DNA of 64,000 nucleotides from Nitrospirota bacterium (GTDB taxonomy: Bacteria > Nitrospirota > Nitrospiria > Nitrospirales > Nitrospiraceae): the NCBI GenBank assembly GCA_030684575.1, contig JAUXVD010000003.1, forward strand, positions 186,001 to 250,000. The letters are read 5' to 3'. Shown here one piece after another: positions 45,646 through 54,927 of this stretch. A program made the position numbers and the translations under genes. Below the pieces are notes generated by a model. It did no database searches. It saw only the letters and a list, made by a program, of their open reading frames with translations, and was not told the DNA's origin. Within the stretch, counting starts at the first letter, position 1; each line of letters begins with the position of its first letter.

Positions 45646-47320
45646 GCCTCAGAGGCAGCTCGGCGCGGGGCCCTCGCCGAACGTCTTTGTCCTATTTCAG
45701 AAGGGGTTCGAACGCGGCTTTAATCGGTTCCGCGAGCGCTACGGTCTGCTGCTCGAAGAGGCGATCGTGCACCGCAACACCTTCGTCATGATCGCTCTGG
45801 CCATCGCGGTGGCCTCGCTGTCCCTCTTTTTCTTCCTCGGGCGCGATTACTTTCCCGAGATCAGATCGGGGATCATGACGATGCATATGCGGGCGCCCCT
45901 CGGGACACGCATCGAGGTGTCAGGACGCATTGCCACTCTTGTCTCCAACAGCATCGAGGAGTTGCTGGCCGGTCAGGTCGAACATATCGTCAGTAATTGC
46001 GGCCTCCCGGTCGGACCGCACAACCTCGCCTTCATTCCGACACCGACAATCGGCTCTCAGGACTGTGACCTGACGATCCTTCTGAAAGACGAAAAGTCTC
46101 CGGTGTGGGATTATCGTCGCATTCTCCGCAAGGGCCTGAAGGAGCGCTATCCGGGAACCGTCTTCACATTCCAGCCGTCCGATCTGACGGCGAAAATTCT
46201 CAACTTCGGCGCGCCTGCGCCGATCGACGTGCAGATCAGCGGGCCGGACATGTACCCCAATTTCGAGTTCGCCCGCACATTGGTAGGCAAGTTTCGCGAG
46301 ATCCCCGGCGCTACGGATGTGGTGATCCAGCAGACGATGCGCACGCCGACTCTCATGGTCGAAGGCAACCGCTCGTTCGGACTGGGTGTCAACAGGACGC
46401 TGAAGGACATCGCCGACAATCTGATTATGACGACCGCCGGGAGCCAACAGGTTGACCAGGTCTATTGGCTCGATCCCAGTACCGGCATGTCGTACCTGAT
46501 CAATGTCTATACGCCACAGTCGCAGGTCAACAGCCTGAACAGTCTCAAGACCATCCCGGTCGAGTCCTCGGGCAATTCTTCGAAGGAGGGGGTGCAGCTT
46601 CTCGGAAATTTAGCCGATATTTCTGCGGAGGGAACGCCGGGCGTGATCACGCATGGAAACATTATGCCGCTGTTCAATATCTATATCTCCGCCGAAGGGC
46701 GCGACCTCGGCGGTGTGCTGGCGGATGTCGAAAAGGTTGCCGAGAGCATGGAAGGCGCGTTGCCCCGCAGCGCCAAGCTCAGCATCCATGGGCAGGCCTC
46801 ATTGATGCACGATGCCTATTCCCAGCTGATCTTCGGACTGCTTGCCGCAATCGTGCTGGTCTATCTGCTGATTGTCGTCAACTTCCAATCCTGGCTGGAT
46901 CCCTTCATCATTATTACAGCCCTGCCAGGTGCGTTGGCAGGCATTGCATGGGCGTTGTTTTTGACCCATACGCGTCTGTCGGAGCCCGCACTGACGGGCG
47001 CCATTCTGACCATGGGCACAGCGACCGCCAATTCGATCCTCGTCGTCTCCTACGCCAGAGAGCGGCTTGAAGAGCATGGCGATGCGGTGCGGGCCGCGAT
47101 CGAAGCGGGAACGACCCGCTTCCGTCCGGTGCTCATGACGGCTTCGGCCATGATCTTCGGGATGTTTCCCATGGCGACAGGGTATTCTACGAACGCGCCG
47201 CTGGGGCGCGCCGTCATCGGCGGCTTATTCGTTGCCACATTGTTCACTCTGTTCTTTGTGCCCTGTGTCTACGCTATTTTCTATACCAGGCGGTCTTTGC
47301 GTCAAAAAGGCATTGAATAA
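45629..47320 (+). CDS. RND efflux permease, C-terminal half
   Basis: This 563-residue protein supplies TM7-TM12 and the second porter repeat: ALAIAVASLSLFFFLGRDYFPEIRSG at the seventh helix, NSLNSLKTIPV, and the C-terminal membrane region with ATANSILVVSYARERL and FRPVLMTASAMIFGMFPMA. Where AcrB has the proton-relay Lys of TM10, the aligned residue here is Ala. Its ATG overlaps the first half by 17 bases and follows AAAGGGG, so it can be translated separately. A single base insertion in an ancestral fused gene is the alternative. Confidence 0.85.
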   Translation: MSKLHEPQRQLGAGPSPNVFVLFQKGFERGFNRFRERYGLLLEEAIVHRNTFVMIALAIAVASLSLFFFLGRDYFPEIRSGIMTMHMRAPLGTRIEVSGRIATLVSNSIEELLAGQVEHIVSNCGLPVGPHNLAFIPTPTIGSQDCDLTILLKDEKSPVWDYRRILRKGLKERYPGTVFTFQPSDLTAKILNFGAPAPIDVQISGPDMYPNFEFARTLVGKFREIPGATDVVIQQTMRTPTLMVEGNRSFGLGVNRTLKDIADNLIMTTAGSQQVDQVYWLDPSTGMSYLINVYTPQSQVNSLNSLKTIPVESSGNSSKEGVQLLGNLADISAEGTPGVITHGNIMPLFNIYISAEGRDLGGVLADVEKVAESMEGALPRSAKLSIHGQASLMHDAYSQLIFGLLAAIVLVYLLIVVNFQSWLDPFIIITALPGALAGIAWALFLTHTRLSEPALTGAILTMGTATANSILVVSYARERLEEHGDAVRAAIEAGTTRFRPVLMTASAMIFGMFPMATGYSTNAPLGRAVIGGLFVATLFTLFFVPCVYAIFYTRRSLRQKGIE

Positions 47321-48580
47321 ATGGGTACGATCTTGCGTGGAAGACTCTTTATCATCTCAGCAATCCTCATGTGTGTGCTCTACCTTGGCTATCGGGTGTA
47401 TGAGAGCCAAAGTGACGCCGCGCTGTTGCGCGAGACAACGCTCGAAGACGCCATCCCTACGGTGGCGACCATCCATGCCACGCCGGTGGCGCCGACCGAA
47501 ACCATTACGCTTCCCGGCAACGTTCAGGCTTGGTTCCAGGCGCCGATCTACGCGCAGGTCTCCGGCTATGTGAAGATGTGGTACAAGGACTACGGTGCGT
47601 TGGTGAAGAAGGGCGATATCCTCGCCGAAATCAACGCGCCGGCCCTCGACGCCCAGTATGCGCAGGCCAGAGCGGATCTGGAGTCGGTGCGGGCCATCTA
47701 TGCCCTCGCCGACCTCACTGCGAAGCGTTGGCTGGCGCTCCGCAAAAACCATGCGGTCTCCGAGCAGTCGATTTCGGTGAAGGTGGCAGAGGCGAAAGCC
47801 GAATTGGCGAAGGTCCGGGCAGCAGAGCAGAATGTCAAGAACTTCGAGGCATTAATCCGGTTCAAAACTATTGTCGCGCCCTATGACGGGGTCGTGATCG
47901 TACGAAACATCAACGTCGGTGACTACGTCAATAAGGAAGGCACGATCAGTAGCCCCAGTTCGGTGGCCAATCTCTTTACTGTGGCCGACGTTAGCATGTT
48001 GCGTCTCTTTGTCTCCGTGCCGGAATCGTTCGGACCCTTTCTCCAACCTGGCCTGACGGCCGAGGTGACGGTGCCGCAGTTGCCCAATCGTCGGTTTACC
48101 GCCAAATTCCTGACCGTCGCCCGTGGATTCGACGTGAACACGCGCACCGCGATCACCGTCTTTACGATTGAAAACGAGGACCGGGCTCTCTGGCCAGGCT
48201 CCTACGCTCAGGTCTCGCTCACGGCGCCGGTTGACAGGAAGGTGGTCATGATCCCGTCCACCGCGCTGGTGTTTCAGGAGCATGGCACTGAAGTGGCGGT
48301 GGTATCGGAGGACGACGGCCGCGTCCACTTTAAACCGATCACCGTGAGCAAACTCCTCGACAGCGCCGTCGAAGTGGAAGAGGGGATTTCCGCGGGCGAC
48401 CGCATCGTGAATAATCCGAATGCCGCGTTGCTCGAAGGGGACAAGGTACGCATCGTCACACCGGCACCCGGTTATGACCTCCATAAGACAGACATGCCTG
48501 CGCTGAAGGGCGCTCCCATGCCGAAGGACGCTCCCGCGCCACACGATGCGGCCGCATCAAAGGAATTACCTTCGCAATGA
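47321..48580 (+). CDS. RND periplasmic adaptor (membrane fusion protein)
   Basis: This 419-residue adaptor bridges the inner-membrane permease and outer-membrane channel. It has an N-terminal membrane anchor (IISAILMCVLYLGYRVYES), the lipoyl/barrel-sandwich region (GNVQAWFQAPIYAQVSGYVK), a helical hairpin with repeated Ala/Glu, and beta-barrel PYDGVVIVRNINVGDYV. The C-terminal tail is Pro/Ala/Lys-rich and low complexity. The ATG immediately follows the permease stop, and its own stop overlaps the next gene (ATGA). Confidence 0.92.
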   Translation: MGTILRGRLFIISAILMCVLYLGYRVYESQSDAALLRETTLEDAIPTVATIHATPVAPTETITLPGNVQAWFQAPIYAQVSGYVKMWYKDYGALVKKGDILAEINAPALDAQYAQARADLESVRAIYALADLTAKRWLALRKNHAVSEQSISVKVAEAKAELAKVRAAEQNVKNFEALIRFKTIVAPYDGVVIVRNINVGDYVNKEGTISSPSSVANLFTVADVSMLRLFVSVPESFGPFLQPGLTAEVTVPQLPNRRFTAKFLTVARGFDVNTRTAITVFTIENEDRALWPGSYAQVSLTAPVDRKVVMIPSTALVFQEHGTEVAVVSEDDGRVHFKPITVSKLLDSAVEVEEGISAGDRIVNNPNAALLEGDKVRIVTPAPGYDLHKTDMPALKGAPMPKDAPAPHDAAASKELPSQ

Positions 48581-50220
48581 CCGTCTCGATACGCCTAAAT
48601 GGCAAGCGCTTAGGAACGAGTCCGGGCGGATCCCGCATCGTTCGCGCATGCACATGCATATGGCGCAACGGTCTCTTACTGCTACTGTGCAATTTGTCGG
48701 CGTGCAGTGACTGGTTGCCACATGTCGATCTGGCGCCGGACTATTCACCGCCTCAATACGTCGTTCCCGTCTCATGGCGTGGGTCGAGTCCGTTCGTCGA
48801 GGCTAAGCCGTCTGATGCCGAATTGCGGCTGGATTGGTGGACGGCGTACAACGATCCGGTCTTGAACCGGCTTGAAGAGCAGGCCATGGCGGCCAATCCG
48901 GATTTGCAGGCCGCCGCCGAGCGGTTTGTCCAGGCACGCGATATGATGATGAAGGCCCGCTCGCGCCGTATTCCTCAGGTCGGCCTGGGGTTCGGCCCAT
49001 CGGACAACCGGCAATCAGACAATGCTCTGTTTCGTCCCCCTGGCATCCCGAACCAAGAATCGAGCGTGTCCGCCGGAGGGCTCGCGTCCTGGGAGCCGGA
49101 TTTCTGGTCGGCGATTCGTAACGCGACGCGCGTGGAGACCTACCGTGCCGAAGAACGCGCCGCCGACTACGGACTTGCGCGTCTCAGCCTGCAGGCGGAA
49201 ATCGGGGCGAATTATTTCACGCTCCGCGGCTACGACGCGCAGGCTGAAATTTATGCTCAATCGATCGATCTCTATACGCGGTCGCTCAACCTCGTCAAGG
49301 CCCAGTTCGCCGGCGCAATCGCATCGGCCCTCGACGTAGCCCGCGTGGAATCGCTGCTATTCACCACTGAGACGAAACTCGCCCAGATTGAAGGCCAACG
49401 CCAAGTGACGGAACAGGCGATTGCTATCCTCGTGAACATGGCGCCGGCCGGTTTTACCATTAAACCGATAGGTGAGCTTCGTGTGGCTAAATTTACGATT
49501 CCAGAGATGATTCCGTCAACCTTACTGGAGCGTCGGCCTGATATCGCCGGGATGGAGCGGCGGATGGCCCAGGCAAACCGCGCCATTGGGATTGCACGCG
49601 CCGCCTTTTACCCCGATGTGAAGTTCCGGATCGGCGGAGGGTTCGAAGATGCCGGCTTCAACCTGCTCTCGCTCGCCAATAGTTTCTGGTCCTACGGGTC
49701 CACTGTTTCGCTGCCGGTCTTCCAGGGCGGCTATCGTCGCGCCCAATTGCAGCAGGCCTGGTCGTCCTATCGCGAGACTGAAGATCAATACCGCTCGACG
49801 GTACTCAACGCCTTTCGCGAAGTCGAGAATAACCTGAGCCTCACGAATCGTCTCACCGTCGCGGCTGACCGGCAGGACGCCGCCGTCGGGGCCACGCTCA
49901 AGGCACAGAATCTCACGATGGAACTCTATCGGGGCGGACTGGCTTCCAGCCTTGAGCTCATTTATGCGCAGGTCGCCACGCTCACGGCGCGCATCGACTC
50001 AGTCCAGATCAAGGCAGAACTGCTGAGAAATTCAGTGGAGCTCATCCGCGCGCTTGGCGGAGGGTGGACTCGTGACCAATTGCCCGCTGACGAGCAGATC
50101 CAACCCTTCGATACGTTCCAATACACCGGCCTTGACAAACCACTGCCTGCGGGAGGAATCGATGTCAACGCGGACAATAATGCAAGGCATCATGATTTGA
50201 CCAAGCCCTCGGTTCCTTGA
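48577..50220 (+). CDS. Outer-membrane efflux lipoprotein, NodT/OprM family
   Basis: A TolC-like outer membrane factor (547 residues) forming a trimeric channel. A long basic leader precedes a hydrophobic stretch and lipobox LSAC, then DWWTAYNDPVLNRLEEQAM, a family hallmark, and two repeats of helical OEP domain (ATRVETYRAEERAADYGLARL and LERRPDIAGMERRMAQAN, AFREVENNLSLTNR). It is last in the RND operon, so the tripartite pump is complete apart from the split permease. Substrate unknown. Confidence 0.93.
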   Translation: MTVSIRLNGKRLGTSPGGSRIVRACTCIWRNGLLLLLCNLSACSDWLPHVDLAPDYSPPQYVVPVSWRGSSPFVEAKPSDAELRLDWWTAYNDPVLNRLEEQAMAANPDLQAAAERFVQARDMMMKARSRRIPQVGLGFGPSDNRQSDNALFRPPGIPNQESSVSAGGLASWEPDFWSAIRNATRVETYRAEERAADYGLARLSLQAEIGANYFTLRGYDAQAEIYAQSIDLYTRSLNLVKAQFAGAIASALDVARVESLLFTTETKLAQIEGQRQVTEQAIAILVNMAPAGFTIKPIGELRVAKFTIPEMIPSTLLERRPDIAGMERRMAQANRAIGIARAAFYPDVKFRIGGGFEDAGFNLLSLANSFWSYGSTVSLPVFQGGYRRAQLQQAWSSYRETEDQYRSTVLNAFREVENNLSLTNRLTVAADRQDAAVGATLKAQNLTMELYRGGLASSLELIYAQVATLTARIDSVQIKAELLRNSVELIRALGGGWTRDQLPADEQIQPFDTFQYTGLDKPLPAGGIDVNADNNARHHDLTKPSVP

Positions 50221-50327
50221 CTGTGGCCACAAAATTCAGTGTGAGTCTGTCGGTATCAGGAAATGATTGGTGTCGCTTCGACGCATCGTGAACGATAACG
50301 TTGCAAGGCATCGACAAGGAGACACGG

Positions 50328-50624
50328 ATGACCAATGAGGAAAAAGCCGAGAAGATTCGCCAATGGAACGATCCGGAAGAGCGAGTCACGGTCAACTTCC
50401 ATGATGAACAGGGCTTGAATGCGGAAGTAACAGGGTGTAGTGCCGAACTTGTGGATCTCTCCATCGAGACGCGCGTGACCCATATGAAGCAAAGAATTTC
50501 AGTCCCCCTAAGCCGAACAGAATTGTCAGAAGATTTGTCGCACTATACGCGGGATCCAGAGCGACCGCTGAAACATCGCCGACTGATGTTGGTTATAGAT
50601 GATACGGGTCTTCCGATCATCTAG
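50328..50624 (+). CDS. Small hypothetical protein
   Basis: A 98-residue charged, soluble protein with no recognised family. Residues 18-80 have a beta-rich look (RVTVNFHDEQGLNAEVTGCS). AAGGAG lies six bases before 50328. It follows the RND operon after about 100 bp; a link to it is only positional. Confidence 0.6.
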   Translation: MTNEEKAEKIRQWNDPEERVTVNFHDEQGLNAEVTGCSAELVDLSIETRVTHMKQRISVPLSRTELSEDLSHYTRDPERPLKHRRLMLVIDDTGLPII

Positions 50625-50850
50625 TAGCGGAGGAGGGGAGGCTGATGATCATGACGGTGTCGTTGGCACAGCAGTCTCTGGTTTCTCGATTTGATGCTAA
50701 TAATCTTGTCGTGAGGTTGTTCTGCGTCAGGCAGGACAGATTGCCTTGTACTTGGTTAGCCGGATTGCCGTGAGCAGTCACGGGTGGTTTGAGACGTCTC
50801 TTGCGTAGCCCCAAGAGGATCTGCGCACATTCGATCTCGAGCGCAACCAC

Positions 50851-51160
50851 ACGATCATTCTCCAGTCGGCTGATGCGGCGCTGATGATCCTCAATCTTCC
50901 CTTCGTCCTCATCGGGGGCAGGGTAGCCCTTCGCGCAAGGAATTGTGTCGGGGGCGCAGCGTTCTCTGGCAGTCGTGGTGCTCGGTGGCCTCGTCGGTTC
51001 GACATTCCTGCCCCTTGTCGTCCTGCCAGTCTTATACCGGTGGATAGAAACCAGACGGTCAGAATCGTTCGAGTCGATCAGGCTGCTGCCGAAGGGGCGG
51101 AACGTCTATCAGGTCATTCGTTCCTGGCAGGAGTTTTTTCTGAATATTATGGTGGCATAA
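50851..51160 (+). pseudogene. Remnant of a CusA/CzcA-type heavy-metal RND permease
   Basis: Two pieces of an HME-family RND subunit survive in different frames. The first (about 50851-50935) reads ADAALMILNLPFVLIGGRVAL, the loop after a TM helix; the second (from 50945) reads SGAQRSLAVVVLGGLVGS, TFLPLVVLPVLYRWIETRR, the C-terminal helix that in CzcA follows AEVQRPLATVVIGGL. Everything between them, and most of the N-terminal part, is missing. It is a deletion-bearing pseudogene beside the intact efflux operon. Confidence 0.75.
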
Positions 51161-51280
51161 GTCTTTCAAGTGTGGTTCGATCATAAGAAGACAGGGTTTT
51201 CTCGAAATCGGTCTCCTCTGCGGGCTGGCGCAAAGGGTATTTTGTCCGGACGATTGGTTCTATTTACAGAGGAGGCAACA

Positions 51281-52231
51281 ATGACAACAGTGATGCAGAG
51301 GTGCCTAGTCGTTATCTCTGCGGGGGTCATGAGTCTGGTTCTCGCGCAAGCGGCAAGAGCCTATGAAGAGATGCCTGTTGCCGAGGGCGGCACGCTGACA
51401 GGGACAGTCCGCCTCGACGGCAAGGTGCCTGGGCCGAAGGGGTACAACCTCACGACATTGCCGGATGCAATCTACTGCGGACGGATTTCCGATGGGCGAG
51501 GCTGGCGCTTGCTTCAGCCGTTTAATGTCGGACCGAACGGCGAGTTTCGACAAGTTGTGGTCCTGTTGGAGGATATTGAGAAAGGCAAGCCGTTCGGCAC
51601 GTATCAGATGCCGCGAATCGAAGCGGTCGATTGCCGGTTTCAGCCGTTCGTCAATGTGGTGCGCAATCTTCACGATGTCGTCGTCGTCAATATGGACCCG
51701 GCCTTTCACGACATTCAAGCGTATGAAACTTCCCGCCTGGGGCCGCGGGTTCTCTTTAATGTTCCGCTGCCGATCAGTAAGCGCTATCCGAACGAGGTTG
51801 GCTTGAGCAACCATTTTCATAAGCACTACGAAGGCGTTCCTATGGTTCAGACGATCCGGATGACGAAGGACCGCCGAATTTTCACCATGCAGTGCGGGTT
51901 TCACGCCTATATGGAAAGTTGGGCGCTCGTGCTCGATCATCCGTACTATGCCGTGACGGATCAGGAGGGAAGATTTGAGATCGGGGATATCCCTCCCGGA
52001 ACGTACAAGGCGACGATCTGGCATCCGTATCTGCATGATCCGTATGTGCAGACCGTCACGGTGAAGCCGAAGGAATCGGCGACCGCTGAGTTTACAGTCG
52101 CGGCTCCAACGGGACGTCTCTATGCCAATCAAATGGTGGAGGACGCTTTCGTTCGCTACACCATTACCGAAGACGTGCAGTCGCAAATCGTCCCTACGTT
52201 AGAGAAGCAATATCTCTCCGAAGACCGGTGA
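51281..52231 (+). CDS. Exported plastocyanin-like / carboxypeptidase-regulatory-like protein
   Basis: A 316-residue exported protein with signal peptide (cleavage near AQAARAYEE). It contains TLTGTVRLDGKVPGP, a motif of carboxypeptidase regulatory-like domains, then a cupredoxin-like region. FTMQCGFHAYMESWALVLDHPYYAVTD carries a C-x2-H-x2-M copper-site pattern, and GRFEIGDIPPGTYKATIWHP follows, as in methylamine-utilisation-type and plastocyanin-like proteins. Further His residues (FHKH) could join the site. It may be a periplasmic electron carrier or copper protein. GAGGAGG precedes the ATG. Confidence 0.75.
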   Translation: MTTVMQRCLVVISAGVMSLVLAQAARAYEEMPVAEGGTLTGTVRLDGKVPGPKGYNLTTLPDAIYCGRISDGRGWRLLQPFNVGPNGEFRQVVVLLEDIEKGKPFGTYQMPRIEAVDCRFQPFVNVVRNLHDVVVVNMDPAFHDIQAYETSRLGPRVLFNVPLPISKRYPNEVGLSNHFHKHYEGVPMVQTIRMTKDRRIFTMQCGFHAYMESWALVLDHPYYAVTDQEGRFEIGDIPPGTYKATIWHPYLHDPYVQTVTVKPKESATAEFTVAAPTGRLYANQMVEDAFVRYTITEDVQSQIVPTLEKQYLSEDR

Positions 52232-52305
52232 TACGTCGAGCTTTTTCCTCATCAACCGATTTCGCACGGTCGCGGCAGCCTCCCCAGCAAATGTGCAGAT
52301 GGAAA

Positions 52306-52344
52306 CCGGAAGAGCGTCTCCAGATCTTGGAGGCGCTCTTCCGG
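52306..52344. other. Long near-perfect hairpin in the gap before the CNNM gene
   Basis: Left arm CCGGAAGAGCGTCTCC and right arm GGAGGCGCTCTTCCGG pair over 16 bp with one T:G wobble, around a seven-base loop. No T-tract follows. It may be a terminator or attenuator; the surrounding 52232-52529 holds no other supported gene. Confidence 0.6.
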
Positions 52345-52529
52345 CATCGTCTGCCCGGAGCATTGGTCCTGGTTGAGCCCGATAGACGACGCTGGCTTGT
52401 ATCTCGAAATCCGAGGACCAGGCTCCTGTTCCTGGAAAACGACAACCGCCATTCGGAGTCCGCATGTGCCTGGCGCCTTCACGGAGAAAACAGTAGACTC
52501 TACGGCACTATGGAAGATGAGCAGCGGTC

Positions 52530-53564
52530 ATGACCAGTGACCTATTGACGTGGATCGGCATCGCGGTGTGCCTGAGTCAATCGGCGCTCTTTTCCGGTTT
52601 GAATCTCGCGGTCTTCAGCCTGGGCCGGCTACGATTGGAAGCAGAGGCGGCGAGCGGCAGCTATCAGGCGCGGACCGTCCTGGCCTTGCGCAATCAGCCC
52701 AACGACATTCTGGCCACGATTCTCTGGGGCAACGTCGGCATCAACGTGCTGCTGACCCTGCTCTCGAACTCGGTGATGGCCGGGGTCAGCGCCTTCCTCT
52801 TTTCGACCATGATCATTACGATCCTCGGAGAAATCGTCCCGCAGGCCTACTGTTCACGCCACGCGGTACGGGTGGCGGCCTTTTTTTCCCCCATTCTCTG
52901 GGTCTACCGAATCCTGCTTTTCCCCGTCGTCAAACCCTCCGCAATGGTGTTGGATGCCTGGCTCGGCAAGGAAGCGATTGCCTATTATCGCGAGGCGGAG
53001 ATCAAGGAACTTTTGCGCCTGCATATGTTGGACGCGAAGACGGAGGTCAGCCGTGTGGAGGCGATCGGCGCCTTGAATTTTTTGACGATCGACGACATTC
53101 CGATCGAGGAGGAAGGCGTGCCCGTAGCGCCCAGCAGCATTCTACGGGTGCCCCATCGAAATGGCCTGCCTGACTTTCCGGCGTTTCAAAAAAATCAGGA
53201 TGATCCGTTTCTCCGTCGGGTGAATGCCGCGGGCAAACCCTGGGTCGTCATTGTGGACGAACAGGACGATCCAAAATTCATCCTGGATGCCGATGGGTTT
53301 CTGCGCCATGCGCTCTTGTCCAGTCAGGAGACGGACCCTGCCGTCTATTGCCATCGGCCCGTGATCGTCAGAGATCCCAAAGAGCCGCTGGGGAAAGTCG
53401 TGGGTCAACTCAGCTTCGATCGGCTGTCACCGGGAGATCACTTGATTGCCGATGACGCGATTCTGCTCTGGACGAAGGCCCCGCGTCTCGTGACCGGCGC
53501 AGACCTATTGGGACGTCTACTCAGAGGTATTGTGAAACGCACACGTACGGAATCAGAATTCTAA
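52530..53564 (+). CDS. DUF21/CNNM-type transmembrane protein (CorC/HlyC-like)
   Basis: A 344-residue membrane protein of the CNNM/DUF21 group, linked to magnesium or cobalt transport. The N-terminal DUF21 domain spans residues 8-150 with SALFSGLNLAVFSLGRLRLE, ALRNQPNDILATILWGN and ILGEIVPQAYCSRHA, all recognisable family blocks. The C-terminal half would be the CBS-type regulatory part but matches the consensus only weakly. It faces mgtE convergently across 67 bp. Confidence 0.85.
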   Translation: MTSDLLTWIGIAVCLSQSALFSGLNLAVFSLGRLRLEAEAASGSYQARTVLALRNQPNDILATILWGNVGINVLLTLLSNSVMAGVSAFLFSTMIITILGEIVPQAYCSRHAVRVAAFFSPILWVYRILLFPVVKPSAMVLDAWLGKEAIAYYREAEIKELLRLHMLDAKTEVSRVEAIGALNFLTIDDIPIEEEGVPVAPSSILRVPHRNGLPDFPAFQKNQDDPFLRRVNAAGKPWVVIVDEQDDPKFILDADGFLRHALLSSQETDPAVYCHRPVIVRDPKEPLGKVVGQLSFDRLSPGDHLIADDAILLWTKAPRLVTGADLLGRLLRGIVKRTRTESEF

Positions 53565-53631
53565 ATGGCACAGAAGGATGATGCCCTAGGTTGCGTGAAC
53601 CTGCCGACGATAGGCCATGCCCTTGGCTGGT

Positions 53632-54927
53632 CTATCCCAGGAGGTGAGAGAAGACCGTGGCCAGGCCGAGGAAGCTGAAGAACCCGACGATATCCGTCAC
53701 GGTGGTGAGGATAATGGAGGACGATTGCGCAGGGTCCTGGTTGAGGGACTGCAGCACGATAGGAATGACGGCTCCGGAGAGCCCCGCGATACACATGGAG
53801 GCGACCATGGAGATCCCGATGACCATCGTGAGTCCAACGGAATGGCTCCACAAAAACACAGCGGCCGAGGTCGTTGTGGCAACGGCGATCCCGTTGAGGA
53901 GCGCAACGCCCCCCTCCTTGACGGTCACCCGCAACCACTGAGTCGGTCTGATGTCCCGCAGGGCCAGGCCCCGCATTACGACCGCCAGGGATTGCGCCCC
54001 GGTGTTACCGGATTGTCCGGCTACGACCGGCAGCAGGATGGCCAGGGCGGTAAATCTGGCAATCGTGTCTTCGAAAATGCCGACCACTAGTGCCGCCAAG
54101 AACGCCGTAACCAGATTGACTTGTAACCAGCCCAGCCGTTTGCGCACCGAAAATAACACCGGCGACAGTGCCCGTTCGTCTCGGCTCGCGCCGACCATGG
54201 TCTGGAGATCCGCGGTCGCGTCTTCTTGATTCGCTTTGATGATATCTTCGTTCTTGATCACGCCGAGCAGCCGTTCGTCGAGGTCGATGACTGGAATCGT
54301 CATGAACCGATGGGCAGCGAAGAGCTCGACGATTTGTTCGCGATCCTCCATCGGATGAATGCTGGGGATATCTCGCCGCATGACCGATTGCAGCCGTTCG
54401 TCGGGGTCGAGCAATAGCAGGTCTCGCACGGAGAGCATGCCGACGAGATGTCGGTGGCGATCGATGACATAAATGTCGTGCAGGTCTTTGGGCGCGCGCG
54501 TGCGCACATGGCGCACCGCCTCTTCCACCGTCAGGTCTTCGGGCAATGCGAATGCCCTGACGTCCATGAGGTTTCCGACCGAGTTGGCCGGATAGTCCAT
54601 GAATACGCGAACCTCTTCAGCCAGCGGACTCGGGAGGCGTTGCAGGAGCGCCTTTCTCCGCCTTTTGTCCAGCCGCAATAGTAAATTGGCGATGTCGCCT
54701 GGGGAGAACGCCTGCAAGACCTCCATGCCGATCGCATCAGGCAGTCCCCTCAGGGCATCGGCGGTTACCGCGGGATTCATGGTGGATAACAGCTCTGCGA
54801 TGGTTGCGGGTTTGGTATGGGCAAGCAAACGGACGATCTCTTCGGTGTCGAACGACTCTAGAAGTTGGCCGGCCTCTTGAGGATGATCGATGAAAAAGGC
54901 GTCATGGAGTTTGTGATGGAGTGCCAT
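53632..54927 (-). CDS. mgtE: Magnesium transporter MgtE
   Basis: MgtE (431 residues) is a magnesium-gated channel. The N-domain (residues 15-120) shows helical repeats; a CBS pair (about 120-245) contains LVGMLSVRDLLLLDPDE and LLGVIKNEDIIKA; the C-terminal membrane domain has the pore-lining PVVAGQSGNTGAQSLAV and GLSGAVIPIVL. It overlaps the end of the upstream MgtE-N/CBS gene by 26 bases, forming one operon with it and the MscS-like gene. Confidence 0.94.
   Translation of the reverse strand: MALHHKLHDAFFIDHPQEAGQLLESFDTEEIVRLLAHTKPATIAELLSTMNPAVTADALRGLPDAIGMEVLQAFSPGDIANLLLRLDKRRRKALLQRLPSPLAEEVRVFMDYPANSVGNLMDVRAFALPEDLTVEEAVRHVRTRAPKDLHDIYVIDRHRHLVGMLSVRDLLLLDPDERLQSVMRRDIPSIHPMEDREQIVELFAAHRFMTIPVIDLDERLLGVIKNEDIIKANQEDATADLQTMVGASRDERALSPVLFSVRKRLGWLQVNLVTAFLAALVVGIFEDTIARFTALAILLPVVAGQSGNTGAQSLAVVMRGLALRDIRPTQWLRVTVKEGGVALLNGIAVATTTSAAVFLWSHSVGLTMVIGISMVASMCIAGLSGAVIPIVLQSLNQDPAQSSSIILTTVTDIVGFFSFLGLATVFSHLLG

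Noticed and set aside
52228-52533. 101-codon frame filling the gap before the CNNM gene.
   Set aside because: It contains the long hairpin, lacks a ribosome binding site and has a low-quality composition; could be reconsidered if conserved.
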